DNA of 19,276 nt from Verrucomicrobia bacterium 12-59-8 (GCA_002279765.1 NCCR01000065.1:1-19276), one strand, 5' to 3'. Positions 7,592 to 16,700 are shown, counted from the first letter of the stretch. Numbers and translations: made by a program. The notes: a model not told the origin generated them from the letters alone.

Positions 7592-9466
7592 ATGACGCAG
7601 GAGCTAGAAGTGGCGGGAAAGAGTCTTTGGGATGATCTTGAAGGGACTTTTTCGAGACCAGAGGCCGACGAGCCCGAGGTCTTTTCTCCGGATTTCTGCG
7701 ACTTGCGGGAAGAGCTAAAAGATCCTGAAAGCGAACCGCTTGAGGAGGTGGTGCAGCACTTGAGAGAACTGGGTTATCTTGAGTCCCTGTTGGATAAGAA
7801 AGGGAAGAAGATCGTTCTTGGGCCGAAGGATGAGAAGAAACTGGCCGAGGCGCTGGCGGCGTATTACGCGGATCAGGACCATTTCGAAGTTTTGTTTAGC
7901 TACAATCCGAGTCGCGGAGAATCTGGCAAGCCGAGAAACGTCTTTCGCGACGAGGTGCTGGCGGATCAGATGAAAGAGTCACTGGTGGTGAAGTTTGACA
8001 CCATTGCCCGATTGAGGGCACTGACGTCGCTGGATGGGAAGGTGGAGTTCCTCAGCGAACCAGAAATAGGCGAGAAAAGCCTGCGGACGCGGGTCTTGCA
8101 CCATCTGCTGCGGATTTATGGCGTTCTGCCGGACGAGTTTGATGCGGGCGCGCCCTACGACGAGGGATCCCTCCGAGCTTTGCGGGGCCTGCGTGCTTTG
8201 AAAGGGGTTAAGGCCACTGACACGACCATCCTCGAGGTGATGAAAGGGCTGAATCATTTCGACTTGGTCGCTGAGAAGATTGCGGGGCAGTTTGAGAAGG
8301 CGAGCGTTTGGATTCCTGCGCCCAAGCCGGGGAAGGGCTGGGATGATTCCCTTGAGGATCAAACGAAAGCCATCCAGAAAAAACAGCTGCCGACTCGTGT
8401 CGTGCAGGTCGGGGCATTCGTGAAAAACGATGAGGCCGGGTGGTCGCCGCCCAGCTGGAATTTGTTTGGGATACGCTTTCTCCAAGTCTATCTCTGGCAC
8501 CGGGGCCATTATTTTGGAGAAATCGACGGTCTATGGGGACCTATCAGCCAGGAGGCCTTTGTAAGTGCGCTGAAAGCTCACAATAAGCCGACCGAGCCTC
8601 TGAAGAAATGGCGGGACACGAACCCTGATGGGAGCCTCAAGGGCTACTGGATGGTGTGGGGTGATTCCTATTGTCTGGACGTGTCTGCATTCATACACGC
8701 CTGCACAGACACCTCCAGTCCGCTGAAGGAAACCGACAATGCGAAGTCCCCGGATGATATTTTCGAGATGCAGGAAGCGATCAACGCTCAAGTAAACGAG
8801 CTTGGGAAAACGGATAAGGAGAAGGGGGAGGCGTGGTCAAAGGTGTTCATGGCGGCGGAGGGGAATGAGGACAGTAAGCAGGGACGGCGACGGCGAAACT
8901 TTTCGCTGGGCATGGTCGGACGCGGCATCCGGCGGTTGCTGGAGGTGGTGAAAAGCATTTGGGCGAATCGCACATCAATGACTCTGCAAGAATTCGTCGA
9001 TTTCATTGTGGATAAGATTCGTGGGGCGGTGCGTCAGGCCCTGCGGCTTTTAAAGCGCATTCTCGCGCCTGCCTTGGACACAGCGAAGCTGGCCGCGCGA
9101 CGGGTGATCCGGATGATTACCGGGGCACCCTATGTGCATGCCGCCTCAAGCTCGCGCTGGGTATTGACGAAGTTTTCCCTCGATCAGGACGCGGTGACGC
9201 TGGGAAGTCCCACCCTGCTGTCTGAGGATATGGAGGCGCATTTTGAGCTGATCCGGGATGAGAACCGTGCCCTGGACGTGGTGCTGAGGCTGGGGCTGAA
9301 GGTGCTGAAGATTGCGAGCACGTTCACGCCCCCGCTGGCGGGGTTCGTGGCCATGACCTGGGTTTGGCAGGTGCTGAGGGCCGTCTGGGACCTGTTCAGA
9401 GATCTGCAGGCCCCCTTTGTGAACGAATCCGCGCCATGGCGGACGGGAATGCTGATGACCACATGA
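7592..9466 (+). CDS. Unrecognised 624-aa protein with three peptidoglycan-binding-like units and basic amphipathic helices
   Basis: The third unit (about 288-328) is the clearest. FGIRFLQVYLWHRGHYFGEI followed by DGLWGPISQEAFVSAL matches the PG_binding_1 pattern of LQ, G, DG, fG and a final helix. A second unit at about 170-207 (LLRIYGVLPDEF...YDEGSLRALRGL) and a weaker first at 51-93 (VVQHLRELGYLE...GPKDEKKLAEAL) look like diverged copies. Residues 425-510 are strongly basic and amphipathic (KQGRRRRNFSLGMVGRGIRR, RQALRLLKRIL, AARRVIRMI). Residues 565-610 are hydrophobic (LKVLKIASTFTPPLAGFVAM). There is no signal peptide, which is odd for wall-binding units. The start ATG follows the first gene by 16 bases, and the stop overlaps the next ATG. 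A membrane-active effector or an envelope assembly factor is possible; function is unknown. Confidence 0.85.
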   Translation: MTQELEVAGKSLWDDLEGTFSRPEADEPEVFSPDFCDLREELKDPESEPLEEVVQHLRELGYLESLLDKKGKKIVLGPKDEKKLAEALAAYYADQDHFEVLFSYNPSRGESGKPRNVFRDEVLADQMKESLVVKFDTIARLRALTSLDGKVEFLSEPEIGEKSLRTRVLHHLLRIYGVLPDEFDAGAPYDEGSLRALRGLRALKGVKATDTTILEVMKGLNHFDLVAEKIAGQFEKASVWIPAPKPGKGWDDSLEDQTKAIQKKQLPTRVVQVGAFVKNDEAGWSPPSWNLFGIRFLQVYLWHRGHYFGEIDGLWGPISQEAFVSALKAHNKPTEPLKKWRDTNPDGSLKGYWMVWGDSYCLDVSAFIHACTDTSSPLKETDNAKSPDDIFEMQEAINAQVNELGKTDKEKGEAWSKVFMAAEGNEDSKQGRRRRNFSLGMVGRGIRRLLEVVKSIWANRTSMTLQEFVDFIVDKIRGAVRQALRLLKRILAPALDTAKLAARRVIRMITGAPYVHAASSSRWVLTKFSLDQDAVTLGSPTLLSEDMEAHFELIRDENRALDVVLRLGLKVLKIASTFTPPLAGFVAMTWVWQVLRAVWDLFRDLQAPFVNESAPWRTGMLMTT

Positions 9467-9687
9467 GCGATGTGCCTTCCAGAACGGTGGAGGTGACACT
9501 GGACGCTGAGAGCGAGGCTCTGCTGATGGCACGAGGCCCGGACTTCCGTCTGAATGGGGTGAAGGAACGCTTCCGGGAGCATTTCCGACCTCAGATCGCA
9601 GCGGAGCTGGCCACAAGTCCGGGTGTGAAATGGCTCAAGTTTGCCGCCTCTGTGGTGGCCGGGGCACTCCGGCTGATCCGCCGCTGA
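9463..9687 (+). CDS. Unrecognised 74-aa protein coupled to the 624-aa gene
   Basis: The ATG at 9463 shares four bases (ATGA) with the stop of the 624-aa gene, so translation is almost certainly coupled. The product begins MSDVPSRTVEVTLDAESEAL, then a basic helix (VKERFREHFRPQIAAELA), and ends with a short amphipathic and hydrophobic helix (KWLKFAASVVAGALRLIRR) that could touch a membrane. The frame stays open upstream to 9436 (MADGNADDH) and beyond, but the coupled ATG is the natural start. I do not recognise the family. It could be a small partner or a protective factor for the larger protein; this rests only on gene order and size. It ends 32 bases before the end of a convergent gene. Confidence 0.7.
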   Translation: MSDVPSRTVEVTLDAESEALLMARGPDFRLNGVKERFREHFRPQIAAELATSPGVKWLKFAASVVAGALRLIRR

Positions 9688-9719
9688 TGCAGAAGTCTCC
9701 CAAACCACAGCGCTCACTG

Positions 9720-9932
9720 CTAAGCAGCGTGCTTGGAATGAAGCCGGGTTCCGAGTCCTGTGATGGTCAATACAGTCCACACGAGCCATGATGGGAACCA
9801 CGAAGACCACCACTGTTCTGCGAAGAACACGGCTGCCGCTTGGTGGAATACGAAGATTCCGAGGAGGTTTACGACGAGAGTGATAGCAAGTCCTATCAAG
9901 CCAACTCTGAGCAGTGCGTTTGTCAGTTTCAT
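9720..9932 (-). CDS. Small two-helix membrane protein
   Basis: The 70-aa product from the ATG at 9932 begins MKLTNALLRVGLIGLAITLV. It has two hydrophobic helices (about residues 7-29 and 38-62) separated by a short turn with FHQAAAVFFAEQWWSSW, and ends in a basic tail (RLHSKHAA). The frame extends to 9989, but the extra residues (MGSAFLVRHHPRLNQKSNH) look like non-coding sequence. It is transcribed toward the three-gene operon. I recognise no family, and tiny membrane ORFs can be false. The sharp hydrophobic pattern and W-rich interfacial residues favour a real gene. Confidence 0.55.
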   Translation of the reverse strand: MKLTNALLRVGLIGLAITLVVNLLGIFVFHQAAAVFFAEQWWSSWFPSWLVWTVLTITGLGTRLHSKHAA

Positions 9933-10640
9933 GTGGTTTGATTTTTGATTGAGGCGTGGATGGTGCCGAACAAGAAATGCTGAGCCCATTCATGATGCGT
10001 GTCAATCGCGAACGCGGATACTCCGGCGGCTGGTTAAGTAGCAGTTTACGAACCATAAACCGCAACAGAATCTTCAAAAATCAGGCCCTAATTCGGAGTG
10101 CCTAAATCAGGAACTAACGGCCGGGAATGAATGGTATTGAGTCTTCAGGTGATGTTATCCAACTCAATCTATCATCGTCTGTACTCACGGACTTGATGCA
10201 TATAGGGCACTTATAAACACCGGAGGCTGCATGAGCGATGTCTCGGCGTTCACTCCACATGATGGCGAATGAGATGCTGCGTGCATGACCGGAAGTAGGG
10301 GCGAAAAACTAACTGAGGGTCTTACCGGGATGGAACCCGAGAAGGGACTCCATGCGGTGAGTTATTGCGAACAAAGGCATGCTGGCATTGCGGGCACCAA
10401 GGTGCGTTGAACTCCGCTTTGCTCCAAGATCTGCATCAATCCGAAGTGTCTGTTTGGATTGCGGACGCGATGAATGTGAAACGATTTCGTCATCTGATGA
10501 ACGTCTCTGAGACGGGTGTCATGCCAAGATAACATGGTGACGATTTAATCACGCTTCGAGGACGTGACGAATGATTCACAGTGACTCGCATGCGTGTCGT
10601 TCAAGCTCACTCGATAGACGCATCGAACTTTTTCCAAACC
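9933..10640. other. Long non-coding stretch between divergent genes
   Basis: About 700 bases with no convincing reading frame on either strand. A small ATG frame at 10231 (MSDVSAFTPHDGE) stops after 13 codons. Two adjacent short palindromes lie at 10490-10514. The stretch must hold promoters for the small membrane protein and the giant secreted protein, but I could not pick convincing -35/-10 pairs. It may be a decayed gene or carry an unannotated RNA. Confidence 0.6.
10490..10514. promoter_or_regulatory. Two adjacent odd-centred palindromes
   Basis: TCATC-T-GATGA (10490-10500) and CGTCTC-T-GAGACG (10502-10514) are perfect palindromes around a single T, with centres 13 bases apart. They lie about 130 bases before the giant gene's ATG. 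They could be paired operator sites or a small RNA structure. Confidence 0.35.
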
Positions 10641-13600
10641 ATGATACGAATCAAAAACACACTCCTCTGTCTCGTTGCTTCGTTGCTGGCGCATTCAATC
10701 GCTGTCGCTGACACGGTGGCTTACTGGAACTTCAACTCGCTCTCCATTGCCACGGCCAGCAACCCGGGATCCGGGGGCGTGCCCACTTCCATCACGGCCA
10801 ATCAAGGCGCGGGGACAATCTCGCTAACGGGCTATGGTGGCACGGTGGATGACTTTGCGGGCTCCACGGTGAACGCCATTTCACCCGATACTTCAGGGGC
10901 CTCACTCAGCCTTATCGCTGGTGGTGCGACGTTTCCTGGCAATGGCACTTACATTGAGTTGCAATTGAACCTGGCTGATTACGCCGATCCTGTGGTGACG
11001 TATGCCACACAGAAGACCGGCACCGGCTACAACAGCGGCGCCTGGTCCTACAGTGTGGGTGGTGGTGCGTTCACCAGCATTACTCCAGCGATTGCTCCAC
11101 CGGCGGCCTATGCGCTTGCCACAGTGGATCTCAGCGCGATCAACGCGGTGGATGGGCAGGCGAACGTCAGGCTCCGCTGTACCTTCACGGGAGCGAGCAG
11201 CGCCTCCGGGAATAACCGCATCGACAACCTGCAGGTCAGTGCCACCCTCACCAGAGATAGTGCGGCTCCGCTTGTGAGCAGCTTTGCTCCTGCGGACAAT
11301 GCCACAGGTGTGCCGATCACTTCCACGCCGAGCATCATCTTCAATGAGCCCGTGCAGAAAGGGGCGGCAGGCAACATTTTGATCAAGCGCAGCAGTGACA
11401 ACTCGATCTTTGAAACCATCGCGGTCAGCTCCAGCCAGATCACGGTGTCCGGAGCGACGGTCACGATCACCCCGGCGGGCTCCTTTGACTACACCACGGG
11501 CTACTATATTGAGGTTCCATCAGGGGCGATCACGGACCTCGCCAGTAACGACTACGCGGGTATCAGCGGTGCGACGGCCTGGAACTTCACCACGATTGCA
11601 GCGTCGGCTTCCCCAACGGCGACAAAGACATTCACCACCGAGGTCAAGGTGCTGCCTGCTGGTGCCAGCGCCAGCGCGGACTTCTATGCGGAAGGCAACG
11701 GCCAGGGGTCTTTTGCCCGGTATGACGTCGGGTCGTTCAGTTTCAGCAAGCTGGACTTCGGACTGTCTGGCGCGTCGAATATCACGGGCATCACCAGCGC
11801 GGAGTTCACTCTCACGCACAATGACCGGACGTTCAGCGCGGGCACGGAGCTGGAGCTGTTCCTGATGACGGATGTCGTCGGCGGCAATTACGCGGGCAAG
11901 ACCTTCAATCCAACGTTCGTCAACGGCATCGATAACACGCAGTTTTCCTCCGCGCCGGTGTCGCTCGGCAAATTCCCCTACACCCCGAAGGCGGGTGGAG
12001 TTAAGGACACGTTCACGCTTGACCTCAGCCTCGTTACTCCGGCGATGCTGGCGAAGTTGAACACTGGGGAGGAATTCAGCCTCATCCTGGCAGCCACGAC
12101 GGCACCTGCTGCGATCACTTACTCCGGCAAGGGCAACACGTTTGACCCCGGCGATCCTGTGCTGAAATTCACCGTCTCCGAGACCACGGGCGTGGACACC
12201 ACGCCGCCAGCCATCGCACTGTTCATTCCTGCCGATGGCTCGGGTGGTCTGCCAATCTCGTCGAACCTGAAGGTGTCGTTCAATGAACTGATCCAGAAGG
12301 GTACATCCGGTACGATCACGATCTATCGCAGTGGGGACAATAGCGTCTTTGAAACTATTGATGCCACCAGCTCGCAGGTGACGGTGAATCTCGGCACGGT
12401 AACGATTGATCCCGTCAACGCGCTGGAGTCCGCTGGCAGCTATTACGTGCAGATTTCCAATGGTGCGATTCAGGATGTAAGCGGCAACAACTTCGCTGGC
12501 ATCAGTGACACGACGACGTGGGACTTCAGCACCGCGCAGCCACCGATCACAGCGGCGGGCCCCTTTGCCGTGTCCAAGAACGCTCCAGCGGGCACGGTCA
12601 TCGGACAGCTCAACTCGAACATCAACGGCAGGGAGGGCATCAAGTATGAAATGCTCAGCGGCAGTGGTGGCTCTACATACATGGAAGCCATTGCGGGCAC
12701 GAACTGCGTGGTGAACCCGCTCTTCACGATGGGCGACACCATCCTCAACAGCACCGGCGCGCTCAATGCGAGCAGCGCTGGCAGCTTTTCGCCGGTCGGC
12801 ACGCCGGACGGCCTCGGCGCATTCGCACTGAACGCCACTACCGTGCGAGTCATCATGAGCCATGAGATCGCGATGCCGCTCGGTGCCGGCCTTGCTGGGT
12901 ATGCCTTCACGCTTGCGAACGGCACGGTGCTGGACAAGGGCGGCTCGCGCATCACTTACATCGACGTGGACAAGGCCAGCCGTCGTATTGTGGACGGTGG
13001 CCTCGCCATCGCACGCATGTATGACCGCGCGGGCAATGTGGTGACAAGCACCAGTCAGCTCGATCTCGGCGGCCTGGACCGCTTCTGCTCGGGCTCGTTG
13101 TATGAACCGAACTTGTTCGGAGCGAATCGCGGCATTGTGGACCGCATTTACTTTGCGGGTGAGGAAAGCGGCACGGCCTTCGGTGCTCCGCACGGCGGCA
13201 CGGAGTGGGCTCTGGATGTGACCACTGGCGACCTGTGGGCGCTGCCCGACTTTGGCCGCGGTGAGTGGGAAAACGCTGCGCAGGTGGACACGGGTACCAC
13301 GACGCACGTTGCGTTCCTGATGGGGGACGACTCGCAGGGTGCACCGCTTTACATGTACATTGGCGTCAAGAATGCGGCTGGCAATTTCATTGAGCGCAAC
13401 GGCTTGAAAGGCGGCCAGCTTTATGTGTGGAAGGCCACCAACGGCGACACAACGCCGCAGCAGTTCAAAGGCACCGGAGCCACCCGTGCCGGAACCTGGG
13501 TTGCCATCAACGCGAAGAATGCCGCGCTGGCCGGCACGACGGGCTATGATGCGCTTGGCTACAAAAACGACAACATTCTGGAAAGCGAGGCCGACACGCT

Positions 13601-16600
13601 CGGTGCCTTTTCTTTCTCGCGTCCTGAAGACTTGTCCACCAGCCCGACGGACGGCACGATCCTGGCCTTCAACTCCACGGGCCGTGGCAGCCTGTATCCA
13701 TTCGACAACTGGGGCGACACTTACATCGTCGATCTCGACTTCACCAACATCAATGCGCCAACGGCTTCGATTCGCATTGTCTATGACAGCGATGACGCCG
13801 GTGGCGGCCAGTTTGCCACGCCTGAAGAAGGCCTGCGCTGCCAGGACAACCTTGACTGGGCCGACGACGGTTTCCTGTATGTCCAGGAAGATCAGGCGAA
13901 CCAGGTGGGCAGCTTCGGCGCGGCAGGCTTTGAGACCTCCATCTGGCGCATGGATCCGACCAACGGTCGCGTCACGCGCCTGACGATGACGAACCGCAGC
14001 AATGTGCTGCCGCTTGGCTCGACAGACGGTGACGTCGCAGACTTTGGCAACTGGGAGTCCTCCGGCATCGTGGATGTGTCCACACTATTTGGCGAGGCGG
14101 CCGGCACGCTGCTTCTGTTCGACGTGCAATCGCATTCGGTTACGAACGGTCTCATTGGAGTGAAAACACTCTTTGAAGGCGGACAGCTCTGCTTCCTGCA
14201 GCGTGGAATCGACAAGGGCGCGTTTGCCGTGAATCCAAACACAGGCATCATCACACTCGCCAATCCGCTGGCGCTCGACACGGTGAACCATCCCACGCAC
14301 GAGCTGCGCTTGCACGCCTTCGACGGCACAAACCACACGCTCGGCGCCATCACGATCAACGTGACGAACACGGCCGTGGCGAAGACGAACAGCTTCAAGG
14401 CCGCCACCTTCAACACATCGCACTTCCGCGACACTGACAACACGCTCATCAACGACCTCGGCGTGCTCACGAACGTGAACTCGCAGAAGATCGCGCGCAT
14501 CATCCAGCGCAACAACCCGGACGTCATTCTGCTCAACGAGTTCGACTACGACTCAGGTGGCAAGGCGATCAAACGCTTTAAGGAGAACTACCTCGAAGTC
14601 GGCCAAAGCGGCGAGTCGCCGGTCTATTACCCCTATGTTTTCATCACGCCCGTAAATACGGGCGTTCACTCCGGCTTCGATCTCGACAACAACGGCACCG
14701 TCGTTTCAACCCCCGGTGCCACGGGCTACGGCGAGGACGCGTTCGGCTTCGGCTTGCATCCGGGTGAATACGGCTTCGTGGTGCTCTCCAAGTATCCGAT
14801 TGATACGGAGAACATTCGCACCTTCCAAAAGTTCCTCTGGAAAGATATGCCCGGCGCGATGCTGCCTGACAATCCGAACGTCGCTGGCACGGGTGACTGG
14901 TATTCGCCAGCGGAGTTGAACGTCTTCCGGCTCTCCTCGAAGAGCCATGCGGATGTTCCCGTCATCATCAATGGCACTACGGTGCATGTGCTTGCCAGCC
15001 ATCCCACACCGCCCGTGTTTGACGACCCGGGCTCGGGCCAGCCATGGATTGCCGGGGTCGATCACAATGGCCGCCGCAACAGCGATGAAATCCGCTTCTG
15101 GAACGACTATGTGAATCCTTCCGCATCGTCTTACATCTACGACGACACTGAAACCTCGGCGACGGCAAGTGGCGGCCTCACTCCGAACGCACGCTTCATC
15201 ATCTTCGGCGACCAGAACTCCGACAACAACGAAGGCGACGGCACCGATCCTGCGATCAAGCAGCTCATCGGCGGAATTGCCACCGTGGGCGGCGCCACCA
15301 TTCCAGCGAACCCGCTCATCAACAGCACCTTCGTACCCGGCGGCGGTGCAGGCCCGCAGCCAGATGACACGGCGGCCTTCAGCAGCGGTGTGCGTGTGGA
15401 CTACGTGCTGCCTTCCATCTTCGGCCTTACCGCGAACAGCGGTGGCGTCTTTTGGCCTGCCGCAGGATCAGACCCGATCACCGCCGCGCTCGATGCATCG
15501 GATCACCACATGGTCTTCGTCAATCTCACGCTCACTGGTGTGGAACTACCGCCGAACACCGACGTCATCACTTACTATGCGCCTGCGGCCGGTTTGAGCG
15601 GCGCTGCCCTGCAAAGCGCACTCCACAACATCATCAAGAATCATGTCGTCATCGACTACGGGACGATCGATGAAGTGATGCAGGTGATCGATGAAACCTC
15701 GACAGGCAGCAACCAGGTGCGCCTTTTGTATTCCAATGCGACTCTGCCAAAACTGAGCAACAACATCAGCGGTGGATGGAATCGCGAGCATGTCTGGCCT
15801 CGCAGCGACGGTGTGGGCGACAACGGCCCCGACTACAGCGACCTGCATCACCTCTTTCCGTGCAAAGACACCGTGAACAGCCTTCGCTCAAACGACCCGT
15901 ACAACGTCTGCGCCGATCTTCACCACGATGCCTTCGCCCCCGAATCTCACGGCGACGGCAGCTACTGGGAGCCGCTTGACCGGGACAAGGGCATCGTCGC
16001 CCGTGCGCAGCTTTACATGATGACACGCTACGACGGCAGCGAACCGCTCACCGTTGACCTCGTTCTCGCTGACAACACCGCTCCTACCGGCACCCAGGGT
16101 GTGCTCTCTACGCTGCTCGCCTGGCACAAGGCCTTCCCGCCCTCCGACTACGAACGCAACCGCAACAACTCCATCTACTCAGGCGCTCAGGTGAACGGCG
16201 TCACTCGCGCCCAGGGCAACCGCAACCCGTTCATCGACTTCCCGCAGTTTGTGGATGGGATCTTCCTCGGCACCGGGACGCACTCGTTCTCCAAATGGCA
16301 ATTGCAGAATTTCAGCTTCGCTCAGTTGCTCAGTTCCGCCACCTCCGGCGCTAACGCCGATGCGGACGGCGACGGTCGCAGCAACTACGCGGAATTCCTC
16401 CTCGGTGGCAATCCTCTCAGCGGCAGTGACCAGCCACTCGTCACCTCAGCCACCGGCAATCAGTTCACATTAACCTTCTACCGCCCGAAAGGCACCACTG
16501 TGCTGCAAGCCCGCATCGAATCTAGCACGCTGCTCGTCGGCGGCAGTTGGACGACCGTGCCGAACTGGGAAGCAAACTCCGTCATCACTGACTTCGGCGA

Positions 16601-16676
16601 CTATCAGCGCGTCGTCTTCACCACGACGATACCTGCCGGAGAGGGAAAGCAGTTCTACCGCGTGGTGTTTGAGTGA
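10641..16676 (+). CDS. Giant secreted multidomain nuclease/phosphatase (Big_5 x2, PhoX-like, EEP, endonuclease I)
   Basis: This 2,011-aa protein has a signal peptide (MIRIKNTLLCLVASLLAHSI, cleavage near AVA-DT, residue 24). Order of parts: an N-terminal beta domain (25-200); Big_5/SbsA-type Ig repeat (206-320); a DNRLRE/CBM96-like jelly roll (325-515); second Ig repeat (519-630); a PhoX/DUF839-like region (about 690-1200, with DNLDWADDGFLYVQEDQ near 1070); a cadherin-like piece; and an EEP domain (1250-1630). The EEP keeps N1299/E1300, H1454, GDQN (D1524, N1526) and SDHH (D1621, H1622). An endonuclease I (EndA/NucM) domain (1635-1870) has WNREHVWPRS (H1717) and DLHHLFP. The C-terminal tail carries DADGDGRSNYAEFLLGG (about 1906), an EF-hand-like loop. 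It probably digests extracellular DNA and releases phosphate. I preferred the ATG at 10641 over an upstream GTG at 10581 because it gives a clean signal peptide. Confidence 0.9.
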   Translation: MIRIKNTLLCLVASLLAHSIAVADTVAYWNFNSLSIATASNPGSGGVPTSITANQGAGTISLTGYGGTVDDFAGSTVNAISPDTSGASLSLIAGGATFPGNGTYIELQLNLADYADPVVTYATQKTGTGYNSGAWSYSVGGGAFTSITPAIAPPAAYALATVDLSAINAVDGQANVRLRCTFTGASSASGNNRIDNLQVSATLTRDSAAPLVSSFAPADNATGVPITSTPSIIFNEPVQKGAAGNILIKRSSDNSIFETIAVSSSQITVSGATVTITPAGSFDYTTGYYIEVPSGAITDLASNDYAGISGATAWNFTTIAASASPTATKTFTTEVKVLPAGASASADFYAEGNGQGSFARYDVGSFSFSKLDFGLSGASNITGITSAEFTLTHNDRTFSAGTELELFLMTDVVGGNYAGKTFNPTFVNGIDNTQFSSAPVSLGKFPYTPKAGGVKDTFTLDLSLVTPAMLAKLNTGEEFSLILAATTAPAAITYSGKGNTFDPGDPVLKFTVSETTGVDTTPPAIALFIPADGSGGLPISSNLKVSFNELIQKGTSGTITIYRSGDNSVFETIDATSSQVTVNLGTVTIDPVNALESAGSYYVQISNGAIQDVSGNNFAGISDTTTWDFSTAQPPITAAGPFAVSKNAPAGTVIGQLNSNINGREGIKYEMLSGSGGSTYMEAIAGTNCVVNPLFTMGDTILNSTGALNASSAGSFSPVGTPDGLGAFALNATTVRVIMSHEIAMPLGAGLAGYAFTLANGTVLDKGGSRITYIDVDKASRRIVDGGLAIARMYDRAGNVVTSTSQLDLGGLDRFCSGSLYEPNLFGANRGIVDRIYFAGEESGTAFGAPHGGTEWALDVTTGDLWALPDFGRGEWENAAQVDTGTTTHVAFLMGDDSQGAPLYMYIGVKNAAGNFIERNGLKGGQLYVWKATNGDTTPQQFKGTGATRAGTWVAINAKNAALAGTTGYDALGYKNDNILESEADTLGAFSFSRPEDLSTSPTDGTILAFNSTGRGSLYPFDNWGDTYIVDLDFTNINAPTASIRIVYDSDDAGGGQFATPEEGLRCQDNLDWADDGFLYVQEDQANQVGSFGAAGFETSIWRMDPTNGRVTRLTMTNRSNVLPLGSTDGDVADFGNWESSGIVDVSTLFGEAAGTLLLFDVQSHSVTNGLIGVKTLFEGGQLCFLQRGIDKGAFAVNPNTGIITLANPLALDTVNHPTHELRLHAFDGTNHTLGAITINVTNTAVAKTNSFKAATFNTSHFRDTDNTLINDLGVLTNVNSQKIARIIQRNNPDVILLNEFDYDSGGKAIKRFKENYLEVGQSGESPVYYPYVFITPVNTGVHSGFDLDNNGTVVSTPGATGYGEDAFGFGLHPGEYGFVVLSKYPIDTENIRTFQKFLWKDMPGAMLPDNPNVAGTGDWYSPAELNVFRLSSKSHADVPVIINGTTVHVLASHPTPPVFDDPGSGQPWIAGVDHNGRRNSDEIRFWNDYVNPSASSYIYDDTETSATASGGLTPNARFIIFGDQNSDNNEGDGTDPAIKQLIGGIATVGGATIPANPLINSTFVPGGGAGPQPDDTAAFSSGVRVDYVLPSIFGLTANSGGVFWPAAGSDPITAALDASDHHMVFVNLTLTGVELPPNTDVITYYAPAAGLSGAALQSALHNIIKNHVVIDYGTIDEVMQVIDETSTGSNQVRLLYSNATLPKLSNNISGGWNREHVWPRSDGVGDNGPDYSDLHHLFPCKDTVNSLRSNDPYNVCADLHHDAFAPESHGDGSYWEPLDRDKGIVARAQLYMMTRYDGSEPLTVDLVLADNTAPTGTQGVLSTLLAWHKAFPPSDYERNRNNSIYSGAQVNGVTRAQGNRNPFIDFPQFVDGIFLGTGTHSFSKWQLQNFSFAQLLSSATSGANADADGDGRSNYAEFLLGGNPLSGSDQPLVTSATGNQFTLTFYRPKGTTVLQARIESSTLLVGGSWTTVPNWEANSVITDFGDYQRVVFTTTIPAGEGKQFYRVVFE

Positions 16677-16700
16677 TCGCTCGTGCTTTGGGATGCCAAG

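Noticed and set aside
9688..9719. Hairpin between the convergent 74-aa and 70-aa genes as a terminator
   Set aside because: CACTGCT/AGCAGCGTG pairs only imperfectly and no uridine run follows.
10517..10545. Possible Pho box (TGTCAT followed by a similar element) before the giant gene
   Set aside because: Only one half-site matches the known consensus and the 11-base spacing is not kept, so phosphate control cannot be claimed from it.
11520..13307. 595-codon open frame antisense to the giant secreted protein gene
   Set aside because: Arg/Ala/His-rich composition with no recognisable motif, and it lies opposite a well-supported gene. It is a by-product of GC-rich codon use.
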